Positions 1 to 5,563 of a DNA stretch of 7,990 bases are shown in pieces. The first letter of the stretch is position 1. Every line of letters starts with the position of its first letter. Location of the stretch: NCBI GenBank assembly GCA_030648675.1, contig JAUSGV010000131.1, positions 1 to 7,990 of the forward strand, written 5' to 3'. The notes below the pieces were generated by a model, which ran no database searches, was not told where the DNA came from, and worked only from the letters and a program-made list of their open reading frames with translations. The translations under genes and the position numbers were made by a program. This DNA comes from Dehalococcoidales bacterium (lineage in GTDB: Bacteria > Chloroflexota > Dehalococcoidia > Dehalococcoidales > UBA2162).

Positions 1-183
1 TATCCGAACTTCCTGAAAGAGGCCATCTCCGGCCCGCGCGTCCTGATATTTGTCGAACCGAGGCAGATCTGGGTGAAAGGGAAGTACGTTGCCCCGCTTA
101 AGCAGCGCAACCAATTGCGGAGCGATATCCTGCTGCGGTTCCTGAAGGAAGCCGGTATAAAAACCAACGTGAAGCTAGTCTAG
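1..183 (+). CDS. C-terminal fragment, probable MscS-family mechanosensitive ion channel
   Basis: Frame 1 is open from the window edge to a TAG at 181-183 and gives the last 60 residues of a protein; the start lies outside the window. The fragment reads as a beta strand (PRVLIFVEP), a second strand (IWVKGKYVAP), then an amphipathic helix with RNQLRSDILLRFLKEAGI and a short tail. This strand-strand-helix ending, with an Arg/Ser-rich helix finishing in 'EAGI', resembles the cytoplasmic C-terminal domain of MscS-type small-conductance mechanosensitive channels, which open under membrane tension to release solutes. No pore helix is visible, so the call rests on a short tail and could be wrong. It converges on the multicopper oxidase gene with only 5 bp between the two stop codons, leaving no room for a separate terminator. 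Confidence 0.5.
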   Translation, partial: YPNFLKEAISGPRVLIFVEPRQIWVKGKYVAPLKQRNQLRSDILLRFLKEAGIKTNVKLV

Positions 184-188
184 CCCGG

Positions 189-1616
189 CTACTTCGCTTC
201 GTACTGCAGCATCATGCCGGCATCTTCGTGCTCCAGGTTGTGGCAGTGGAACATGAAAATGCCCTTCTGGCCGAAAGTGGCGATAGTCCTTACTTTTTCC
301 GAATTGTGGACCAGCACGGTATCTTTCCAGCCGCTTTCGTTTGCCGGAGGCGGCTTTCCGTTTCTGTCTAAAACCTGGAAATGAACTCCGTGGATATGAA
401 ACGGGTGCGGTATTCCGGTGTTGTCGCTTATCTCCCAGATTTCGGTATCGCCGAATTTAACGGTTTCGTGTATCGTATCCATACCCGTCTTAAGGTTCAT
501 CTGCAAACTATTGATGCCGGCACGCTCTCGCCCGCCGGTAAAGGTAAAAGTCCTCGTTTTCGCCGCTGATTTTTCGTCGATTTTGCTGATGGTTGTCAGT
601 TTGGCCGGAATCGACGTTGCATCGGCGGCTGTTCCCTTGACCTGAAAATCCATGATCTTGAGCTCGGCACTGTTTAAAGAAATGACGTCTCCCGCCGCGG
701 CACCGGAGAAATCCACGATTATCTCAGCCCTCTCTCCCGGCGACATCTCCAGGGTGTCGAGCTCAACGGGAGATTCCAGGAAGCCGTTATCCGAGGCTAT
801 CTGGTTGAATTTGCTATTGTTGCTCAGTCTGAAATCGTAAATCCGGGCATTCGAGCCGTTAACAATCCTGAACCGCATCTTTACGGCATTCACTTCCAGT
901 ACCGGGTTGATGACGCCGTTCACCATCATTTTGTCTCCCATCATGCCGTGCAGATCGTCATCCGTTGCATTCAGGTAAAGGAGGCTGCCGTCGTCGGCGA
1001 ATCTCCTGTCCTGTACTATAAGCGGGACATCGTTTACACCGTAGTCTTTCGGTATGTTTAGGTTGTCTAACACTTCATCATCGATGATAAATAGTCCCGC
1101 CAGTCCTTTATAAACCTGCGGCCCTGTCGTACCCAGCGGATGGGCGTGGTACCACATGGTACCGGCCGGCTGGTTGATTACATAACTTTGGTTCCACTCA
1201 CTGCCGGCAGCGATAGTCTGGTGAGGGCCGCCGTCCATTTCTCCCGGGACTAGTACCCCGTGCCAGTGTACCGTCGTTTCTTCGTCAAGCATATTTTTCA
1301 CCCTGACACTTACCTGCTGGCCTTTTTTCGCGCGCAGTACCGGTCCCAGGTAATTCCCGTTGTACCCTAGTGTTGCGGTAGACTTTCCCTCGAAAAATTG
1401 CGAGGTCCCTTTTTGTGCGGTTAGTTCGAAAACCGCTTTGGAAGGGTCGGTACTGCTATTTTTCGCGAGCGGCGGTATCGGTAGTTTGTTGGAAAAGGAC
1501 GCCTTTTTAGGTCCGCAGCCGGCGGGAAATGCCGCAAAGTTCCCGAGTGCCACTGCCGCCGCCGTCGCCCCCGCCGCCTTGATAAAATACCTTCGGCTGA
1601 TTTCACCAGTCTTCAT
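189..1616 (-). CDS. Tat-exported three-domain multicopper oxidase
   Basis: This protein oxidises a substrate (metal ion or phenolic, not deducible) and passes four electrons to O2, outside the cytoplasm. From the ATG at 1616 it has 475 residues. A twin-arginine signal (SRRYFIK, Arg 8-9) precedes an Ala-rich hydrophobic segment. All four copper motifs are intact: HWHG (His117, 119), HAHP (157, 159), HPFHIHG (404, 407, 409) and HCHxxxHxxxxM (His457, Cys458, His459, His463, Met468). Type 1 copper ligands are therefore H404, C458, H463 and axial M468, as in CotA/CueO-type enzymes; by family rules, this is active and not a SufI-like copper-less relative. A GTG at 1622 is also in frame, but it lies inside the Shine-Dalgarno stretch AGAGGTG, so I prefer the ATG. 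The cysteine after PAG (residue 34) lacks a canonical lipobox. A glutaredoxin-like gene lies 63 bp upstream on the same strand, possibly cotranscribed. Confidence 0.93.
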   Translation of the reverse strand: MKTGEISRRYFIKAAGATAAAVALGNFAAFPAGCGPKKASFSNKLPIPPLAKNSSTDPSKAVFELTAQKGTSQFFEGKSTATLGYNGNYLGPVLRAKKGQQVSVRVKNMLDEETTVHWHGVLVPGEMDGGPHQTIAAGSEWNQSYVINQPAGTMWYHAHPLGTTGPQVYKGLAGLFIIDDEVLDNLNIPKDYGVNDVPLIVQDRRFADDGSLLYLNATDDDLHGMMGDKMMVNGVINPVLEVNAVKMRFRIVNGSNARIYDFRLSNNSKFNQIASDNGFLESPVELDTLEMSPGERAEIIVDFSGAAAGDVISLNSAELKIMDFQVKGTAADATSIPAKLTTISKIDEKSAAKTRTFTFTGGRERAGINSLQMNLKTGMDTIHETVKFGDTEIWEISDNTGIPHPFHIHGVHFQVLDRNGKPPPANESGWKDTVLVHNSEKVRTIATFGQKGIFMFHCHNLEHEDAGMMLQYEAK

Positions 1617-1679
1617 TTTCACCTCTTTAACTTTAGTTTACTTTCAATTTCTGCGATGAAAAAATATGCAACAGCTATC

Positions 1680-1922
1680 CTATTTCTTGCATTTCGCTTC
1701 TAACTCGGCTTCGCTCGGCTCGACCAGGATTGAGCCGTCGGGAAACACTATGGTTGGGACGGAGCGGTTGCCCTTATTGACCTGCCTCACATAGGCGCTC
1801 GCGTTTTCATCTTCATCCACATCGAACCAGGTATAGTCGATGCCGAGTCTTGCCAGGCAATCCCTGGCTCGTACCGTATCGTGACACCATTTCGTGCCGT
1901 AAACGCAAATCTTATCCGCCAT
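1680..1922 (-). CDS. Glutaredoxin-like protein with C-x8-C in place of CPxC
   Basis: This is an 80-residue thioredoxin-fold protein of the glutaredoxin/mycoredoxin type, presumably a cytosolic thiol-disulfide exchanger. It has the first strand KICVYG, the redox loop KWCHDT (Cys13), helix 1 ending at Cys22, the cis-proline motif SVPT (Pro56), and the FPDGSILVEPS strand-turn typical of NrdH/mycoredoxin-like proteins. The usual second active-site Cys (CxxC) is Thr16, so it is formally monothiol. Cys22, nine residues later, is shared with the neighbouring paralogue and is the only other obviously conserved thiol; Cys6 and Cys78 are private. The ATG at 1920-1922 has a good ribosome site (GAGGTG, 5 nt spacer). 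The gene lies upstream of the multicopper oxidase on the same strand and is divergent from its paralogue at 2053. Confidence 0.85.
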   Translation of the reverse strand: MADKICVYGTKWCHDTVRARDCLARLGIDYTWFDVDEDENASAYVRQVNKGNRSVPTIVFPDGSILVEPSEAELEAKCKK

Positions 1923-1942
1923 TATTGCACCTCATACTTACA

Positions 1943-1972
1943 ATATTACCCTGCGTAAATAATGAAAAACAA
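1943..1972 (-). promoter_or_regulatory. Possible promoter for the reverse-strand glutaredoxin/oxidase pair
   Basis: Read on the minus strand there is a TTGTTT (1967-1972), an 18-bp spacer and TAATAT (1943-1948), followed by the ribosome site and ATG of the glutaredoxin-like gene about 20 bp downstream. The hexamers match the sigma-70 consensus only partly (about 4 of 6 each), so this is a weak call based on position and spacing. Confidence 0.3.
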
Positions 1973-1994
1973 CTGGTGTAAACTCCACACCGGT
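1972..1994. promoter_or_regulatory. Inverted repeat in the divergent glutaredoxin intergenic region
   Basis: Arms ACTGGTGT (1972-1979) and ACACCGGT (1987-1994) are complementary except for one T:G pair, around a 7-bp centre. The repeat sits midway between the two head-to-head glutaredoxin-like genes and abuts the possible reverse promoter. It could be an operator serving both genes or an RNA hairpin in the forward leader; the sequence does not decide between them. Confidence 0.35.
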
Positions 1995-2052
1995 GCGCCC
2001 CCGGGTGATTTTTTCTTCCCGGCGTACAAAACGTTAAGCGGGAAGCACCTTG

Positions 2053-2343
2053 ATGACCGGCCGTTATATAATTACTCGAAGAGGCACAGACATTAATATA
2101 AACAAGGTCCGGATTTATGGTACCGGCTGGTGTCCCGATACGGCCCGCTCCAAAAGATGTTTGGCGAGATTGGGAGTGGAATTCGACTGGTTCGACATCG
2201 AGCAGGATGATGAGGCCTGTGCCTTCGTCTTGAAGGCCAATAAAGGGAACAAGGTCGTCCCGACCATCCTTTTCCCCGACGGCTCGCTCCTCATCGAGCC
2301 GGGCGATCAGGAACTCGAAAAGAAGTACCGGAGCCTAAAATAA
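2053..2343 (+). CDS. Second glutaredoxin-like protein, paralogue of the divergent neighbour
   Basis: This 96-residue glutaredoxin/mycoredoxin-like protein is a probable thiol-disulfide exchanger. By hand alignment about 42 of 76 positions match the divergent neighbour. Visible parts are strand VRIYG, redox loop GWCPDT (Cys27), second conserved thiol Cys36, cis-proline VVPT (Pro70), and FPDGSLLIEPG. As in the paralogue, the CPxC resolving cysteine is Thr, while the C-x8-C spacing is retained. The N-terminus carries about 16 residues more than the paralogue, with a basic RYIITRR stretch. The ATG at 2053 is preferred over the adjacent TTG at 2050. The ribosome site is weak (GGGAAG about 8 nt upstream), so the true start is less certain than for the neighbour. 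It converges on the M48 protease gene across a repeat-filled gap. Confidence 0.82.
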   Translation: MTGRYIITRRGTDININKVRIYGTGWCPDTARSKRCLARLGVEFDWFDIEQDDEACAFVLKANKGNKVVPTILFPDGSLLIEPGDQELEKKYRSLK

Positions 2344-2374
2344 CCTTTCGTAGTGAGTTGATCCGACCCCAAAA

Positions 2375-2415
2375 TGTCATTGCGAGCCACGATTAAATCG
2401 GGGCGTGGCAAATCC
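2375..2415. repeat. Dispersed repeat of the TGTCATTGCGAG type
   Basis: The stretch begins TGTCATTGCGAG and ends CGTGGCAAATCC. CCACG (2387-2391) pairs with CGTGG (2404-2408), and TTG (2380-2382) pairs with CAA (2409-2411), leaving a CGAG bulge. Imperfect palindromes with these two ends are familiar dispersed intergenic repeats in several environmental lineages (from memory). Only one copy is in the window. Confidence 0.6.
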
Positions 2416-2424
2416 ATATTAATT

Positions 2425-2453
2425 GTCATTCCCCGCTTCAGGCGGGGAATCCA
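2425..2453. repeat. Palindromic repeat/hairpin between convergent genes
   Basis: A perfect 9-bp stem ATTCCCCGC (2428-2436) / GCGGGGAAT (2442-2450) encloses a TTCAG loop and is framed by GTC and CCA. It matches the common 'GTCATTCCCGC...GCGGGAATCCA' class of dispersed repeat. It lies between the convergent glutaredoxin and M48 genes and could stop transcription from both sides, though there is no long T-tract directly after it. Confidence 0.6.
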
Positions 2454-2463
2454 TTTCTATCAT

Positions 2464-2512
2464 TTCGAATTTTGGTATTTGGTTATTCGGCTTTAACTTC
2501 TTAGTTTTTAGT
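2464..2512. repeat. T/G-rich TTTGGTATTTGG tract overlapping the end of the M48 gene
   Basis: This low-complexity tract contains TTTTGGTATTTGGTTATT and then T-rich DNA running into 'tcttagtttttagtc'. The same core, TTTGGTATTTGG, recurs immediately upstream of the large terminase (5505-5562), and a degenerate version lies upstream of the glycosyltransferase (3804-3834). The last codons and stop of the M48 protease fall within it. Confidence 0.5.
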
Positions 2513-3751
2513 CTTCTCGCTCTTCCGTATATTCTCAATCCGTTCCTTAAGCGGCGGGTGAGAATAATTCAAGAAGACGAAGAAGGGATGAGGCGAGAGG
2601 TTGGACAAGTTGTCCGCGGAAAGTTTTTTCAGGGCGTCGATCATATCTTGCGGATGGCCGGTAGTCTCCGCGGCAAATATGTCGGCTTCCCGCTCGTTAT
2701 GCCGTGACAACATCTGCGAAAAGATCCCGATAACAAATTCCAGCGGCGTGTAAAGCAGGCCGAAAAAGATCAGCCCGGCGTAAATAGAGGATTGCTGCAT
2801 AAAGAAAGCTTGATACAACCCCTGGCTCCGTATAAAAATCGACACGAGGAACAGTACCAGCCCGCTGTGCAGAACGCCGATAATCATTCCCTGCATGATG
2901 TGCTTCTTCTTGTGATGTCCGATTTCGTGAGCAAGAACGCCGACCATTTCCCCCACTGTGTGTTTAGCGATAAGGGTGTCGTACAAGGCAATGCGTTTAT
3001 TCCGGCCGAAACCGGTGAAGAAGGCATTGCCCCTCGTAGAACGTTTGGAGCCATCCATGACGAAGACGTTCCTGACCGGGAAATCGACGGATTTGGCGTA
3101 GCTGAGGATAGCGTCTCGTAACTCTCCCGGTTCCATAGGTGTGAATTTATTAAAAAGCGGCATGATCCATGTTGGCGCGACGTAAGAGACGGCCAACGAA
3201 AATAACGTGACTGCAGCCCAAACGTAGAGCCAGGCATAGGCACCGGCATACTGGAACAGAAGCAGCACCGCAGCCAGCACCGGGCTGCCAAGCAGAGCGC
3301 CCAGGACGGCACCCTTGATCAGATCCATAATAAAGGTGCGTGGGGTAGTGCGGTTGAAACCGAAGCGGGCTTCGATGCCGAAGGTCTCATAAACGCTGAA
3401 AGGCAGCCCGATCAGTCCGTAAGCGGCGGCCAGTATTCCCGCATACAACAGGCCGTTGACAAGCGGATTGAATCCCCAACTCCGGACGATGCTGTCGAGA
3501 AAGTTAAAACCGCCGCTGAACCAGAATACCAGCAACACTGCCAGACTGAAGGTGCTCGAAACGAAATCGAAACGGGTGGCGACGCGCGTGTATTCCTGGG
3601 AACGGCGGTACTCTTCCGGTTTATAGACACCCTCGAGACCCGCCGGAGGTTCCAGCTTTAGTTCTCTCAGGTTCAATACGTTCGCCAGGACGTCGAGAGC
3701 AAAATCGAGAAGAATCGCAGCCAGAATTATGATGAAAAAGGCGTTGGGCAT
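2501..3751 (-). CDS. Ste24/CAAX-prenyl-protease-type M48 zinc metallopeptidase
   Basis: This 416-residue integral membrane endopeptidase is close to the usual length of Ste24 homologues. Hydrophobic spans lie at about 4-24, 63-85, 98-118, 143-166, 172-196, 285-307 and 324-345. The zinc motif is LAHEIGHH (His275, Glu276, His279); the third ligand is Glu353 in SRHNEREADIFA, matching the SRxxExxAD signature. The Ste24-specific stretch DGSKRSTRGNAFFTG (233-247) and the C-terminal SHPPLKERI (397-405) are also present. In bacteria, which lack prenylated CAAX proteins, these enzymes are thought to act in membrane-protein quality control; the substrate here is unknown. No Shine-Dalgarno precedes the ATG, and a possible extended -10 sits so close that the message may be leaderless. 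The C-terminal SEKTKN tail is encoded in repeat-like DNA. Confidence 0.93.
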   Translation of the reverse strand: MPNAFFIIILAAILLDFALDVLANVLNLRELKLEPPAGLEGVYKPEEYRRSQEYTRVATRFDFVSSTFSLAVLLVFWFSGGFNFLDSIVRSWGFNPLVNGLLYAGILAAAYGLIGLPFSVYETFGIEARFGFNRTTPRTFIMDLIKGAVLGALLGSPVLAAVLLLFQYAGAYAWLYVWAAVTLFSLAVSYVAPTWIMPLFNKFTPMEPGELRDAILSYAKSVDFPVRNVFVMDGSKRSTRGNAFFTGFGRNKRIALYDTLIAKHTVGEMVGVLAHEIGHHKKKHIMQGMIIGVLHSGLVLFLVSIFIRSQGLYQAFFMQQSSIYAGLIFFGLLYTPLEFVIGIFSQMLSRHNEREADIFAAETTGHPQDMIDALKKLSADNLSNLSPHPFFVFLNYSHPPLKERIENIRKSEKTKN

Positions 3752-3757
3752 GAATCC

Positions 3758-3766
3758 ATTGTATCA
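3758..3766 (-). promoter_or_regulatory. Possible extended -10 element giving a leaderless M48 message
   Basis: On the minus strand TGATACAAT reads as an extended -10 (TG-N-TACAAT, five of six to TATAAT). It ends 6 bp before the ATG of the M48 gene, so transcription would start at about the A of that ATG. This agrees with the absence of a Shine-Dalgarno. No -35 match was found at the normal distance. Confidence 0.3.
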
Positions 3767-3803
3767 AATCCCCGGAATGACAACGAGCACGCGGGCATGA
3801 TAG

Positions 3804-3834
3804 AATTTGGCGTTTGGGATTTATGATTTTAAAA
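3804..3834. repeat. Degenerate T/G-rich tract upstream of the glycosyltransferase
   Basis: AATTTGGCGTTTGGGATTT followed by ATGATTTTAAAA resembles the TTTGGTATTTGG tracts elsewhere in the window. It is open in the glycosyltransferase frame from a TTG at 3807, but the tract-like composition argues against it being coding. The rest of 3752-3851 holds a GGAATGACAA word and no gene. Confidence 0.4.
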
Positions 3835-3851
3835 CGAATGAGACCTTCCAG

Positions 3852-4979
3852 ATGACATACGTCCTGGGATTTTTCTGGCTCTTCTTTGGGGCTTCAGTTG
3901 TTTCATGGGTAGTAGCGGCGGTGTTTGGCAATATCACCCGCAAATTCGTTTATTCGGGTCAAGTAGATAATTCTCCCCGCTTTATTTTCCAGATCACCAC
4001 GAAATATTGCCCCGAAACCGTCGAGCGGGCTGTCGCATCGATACGGGAGTCCTGTGCTGAAACCGGTTTCACCAATTACGAAGTCTGGATCGTTACCCTC
4101 AATCCTACCCCCAACTTGAAAGACAAAGAGGTGCGGTGGGTCTTTGTCCCCGATTCCTTTCAAACCGTCGCCAAGTTTAAAGCCAGGTCCTTGGAGTTCG
4201 CCCGAAAGCTGCGGGCGGAAGAAGGTTATAGCGGCTGGATCTACTACATGGACGAAGAGAACTGGATCACGGCACAAACCGTAAGAGCTATAACGAATTT
4301 CGCCGTCCATGGTAACGCCAAACTGGCCTCCGGCCCCCTTGTTTCCAGAAACGGCGGTTCTTATCCGGCCTGGTTGGGCGATTCCATCAGGAATTCCGAA
4401 GGCAGGATCAGCTGCCTGCAGCATTACCTTGGCTATTGGCCGGTACACGGCGATAACATGCTGATGGAATACAGCGTGGAGAAGGACGTCGGTTGGGAAT
4501 TTCCCCAGCTCACGGAAGACGTCCAGTTCACCGGCCATGCCCTCGATAAAGGTTACCGTACCGGTTGGCACGGTGGGGAACTACAAACGGTATCGGCTAC
4601 GTCCATCAGCGATTTTATCAAGCAGCGGCGCCGCTGGTTTCGGGGAATACTACAGTGCATATTTAGTCCGACCATCAGTGCCAGGTACAGGATATTGCAG
4701 GCATATATCTGTGTTACCGGGCTGTTGGGGACGGTCGTTCTTTTCGGCGTTACGGCGGACCTGTTCTTTAATATCAGCCCCTTTGCCAGAGCCTGGTTTT
4801 ATTCTGTACCGGTGATTGCGACATTCGGCTTCATCTACTTCATCGGCTGTCGTTCCAACTTCAAAGACAGGCTGATCGCGGGCCTATTTTGCTGGTTTTT
4901 CACTTTGCTGGAAGGCATCGGTGCCTGGGGCAGCATCTTCGCGCCGCCGAAAGGGTTCGATATTATAAAGAAAACGTAG
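3852..4979 (+). CDS. Membrane family-2 glycosyltransferase, egghead-like
   Basis: This is a 375-residue processive-type GT2 enzyme, expected to move a sugar from a nucleotide donor to a membrane-associated acceptor on the cytoplasmic face. One N-terminal membrane span (about 3-25) precedes the catalytic domain, and three spans follow (about 282-307, 313-332, 340-363). Catalytic motifs are YYMDEENW (Asp134, Glu135, Glu136, in the metal/UDP-binding position), LTEDVQF (Glu222-Asp223, the catalytic-base region) and QRRRW (258-262), the hallmark of cellulose/hyaluronan-synthase-like enzymes. FQTVAKFKARSLEFA before the DEE motif and the HGDNMLMEYSVEKDVGW stretch recall the egghead type, whose Drosophila member is a beta-1,4-mannosyltransferase; the donor here is unknown. 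The ATG at 3852 is preferred because in-frame sequence upstream lies in T/G-rich repeat DNA; no strong ribosome site is visible. It is divergent from the M48 gene. Confidence 0.85.
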   Translation: MTYVLGFFWLFFGASVVSWVVAAVFGNITRKFVYSGQVDNSPRFIFQITTKYCPETVERAVASIRESCAETGFTNYEVWIVTLNPTPNLKDKEVRWVFVPDSFQTVAKFKARSLEFARKLRAEEGYSGWIYYMDEENWITAQTVRAITNFAVHGNAKLASGPLVSRNGGSYPAWLGDSIRNSEGRISCLQHYLGYWPVHGDNMLMEYSVEKDVGWEFPQLTEDVQFTGHALDKGYRTGWHGGELQTVSATSISDFIKQRRRWFRGILQCIFSPTISARYRILQAYICVTGLLGTVVLFGVTADLFFNISPFARAWFYSVPVIATFGFIYFIGCRSNFKDRLIAGLFCWFFTLLEGIGAWGSIFAPPKGFDIIKKT

Positions 4980-5039
4980 CCCCTTTTTCGATCTAACCTC
5001 ACCACAGTTGCCCCTGACCACGTTTGCGACAAAACGCAG

Positions 5040-5069
5040 TTGACACTAATAGAACACATGTTCTATTCT
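5040..5069 (+). promoter_or_regulatory. Sigma-70-like promoter for the terminase operon
   Basis: A perfect TTGACA (5040-5045), an 18-bp spacer and TATTCT (5064-5069, 4 of 6 to TATAAT) lie about 57 bp upstream of the small terminase-like gene. The spacer is almost filled by a palindrome that would be occluded by, or occlude, RNA polymerase. The glycosyltransferase ends 60 bp upstream, so this promoter would make the phage genes independent of it. Confidence 0.5.
5048..5067. promoter_or_regulatory. LexA/SOS-box-like operator, GAAC-N4-GTTC
   Basis: Arms AATAGAACA (5048-5056) and TGTTCTATT (5059-5067) are perfectly complementary around a 2-bp centre CA. The core GAAC-ACAT-GTTC fits the GAAC-N4-GTTC form of Bacillus-type LexA (DinR) boxes. 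It lies between the -35 and -10 of the terminase promoter, the classic place for a repressor. LexA identity is inferred from the word; a phage repressor of similar specificity is possible. Confidence 0.55.
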
Positions 5070-5126
5070 CGTTCGTGGATGCTGCTGGAAATTGGCATTG
5101 GGCATATCCCTCCGGGAAGAATAAAG

Positions 5127-5492
5127 ATGGTTGAAGAAACAAAAAACAAGGCCGGTGCCCCTCAAGGGAACCAGAATGCCCGAAAGCACGGTTTCTATTC
5201 CGGCGTGCTGGATGAAACTCAACGCCGGGATTTTGAAGAGGCGACGGAAGTCGAGGGTTTGGACAACGAGATTGCGCTTTTCCGCGTCAAGATTAAGTCC
5301 CTGGTACGGAGCGACCCGGAAAACATCAAGCTTTTAGTGCGTGCCGTCGACTCCATGGCGAGACTTATCAGGATCAAATTCGACATCGGCAAGAACGACA
5401 AAACAGGGCTGAAAGATGCCATCGGCAACATCCTGAAGGACGTTGCCCTGCCCGTTGGCATCAGCATCGCCAACATCCTCAAAAAGGGTTAG
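5127..5492 (+). CDS. Phage terminase small-subunit-like protein
   Basis: This 121-residue protein starts at the ATG at 5127, with GGGAAGA about 7 nt upstream. Its N-terminus carries GAPQGNQNARKHGFYSG (10-26), a basic Gly/Asn/Lys motif that I recognise from small phage proteins encoded directly before large terminases ('KGNxNAxKHGFYS'). Such subunits recognise viral DNA and load it onto the motor; this role is inferred from motif and position. The remainder is mostly helical (about 30-80), with a short hydrophobic end (VALPVGISIANIL). No clear helix-turn-helix is visible. An open frame extends upstream to 5040, but it would cross the promoter and palindrome and is rejected. It is followed after 71 bp by the large terminase and is likely in the same transcript, under the SOS-box-like operator. 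Confidence 0.65.
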   Translation: MVEETKNKAGAPQGNQNARKHGFYSGVLDETQRRDFEEATEVEGLDNEIALFRVKIKSLVRSDPENIKLLVRAVDSMARLIRIKFDIGKNDKTGLKDAIGNILKDVALPVGISIANILKKG

Positions 5493-5504
5493 CCCCCTTC
5501 TCCC

Positions 5505-5562
5505 GTTTTTGATTTTTGGTTTTTAATCTTTTATCTTTGGTATTTGGTATTTGGTTTTATTT
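5505..5562. repeat. T/G-rich TTTGGTATTTGG tract directly before the large terminase start
   Basis: The tract runs from GTTTTTGATTTTTGG through TTTTAATCTTTTATC to TTTGGTATTTGGTATTTGG, and ends two bases before the ATG of the large terminase. It matches the core of the tract at 2464-2512. It leaves no purine-rich ribosome site before the terminase, which suggests insertion into the operon or a tolerated non-canonical start. Confidence 0.5.
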
Positions 5563-5563
5563 G

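Noticed and set aside
1503..1524. Lipoprotein signal in the oxidase (PAGC)
   Set aside because: Proline at -3 does not fit the lipobox; Tat export with ordinary cleavage or anchoring is as likely.
1617..1622. GTG start of the multicopper oxidase two codons upstream of the ATG
   Set aside because: The GTG lies within the Shine-Dalgarno AGAGGTG, which is correctly placed for the ATG at 1616.
3903..4571. Minus-strand open frame of 222 codons
   Set aside because: It lies fully antisense to the glycosyltransferase catalytic domain, which has recognisable motifs; its own translation shows no family pattern.
4980..5039. Terminator after the glycosyltransferase
   Set aside because: CCCCTTTTTCG follows the stop codon but no stem precedes it; the only pairing (CGTTT/AAACG at 5021-5036) is too short.
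5040..5126. N-terminal extension of the terminase-small-like protein from a TTG at 5040
   Set aside because: The TTG is part of a consensus -35 hexamer and the extension would translate the palindrome; the ATG at 5127 directly precedes the recognised motif region.
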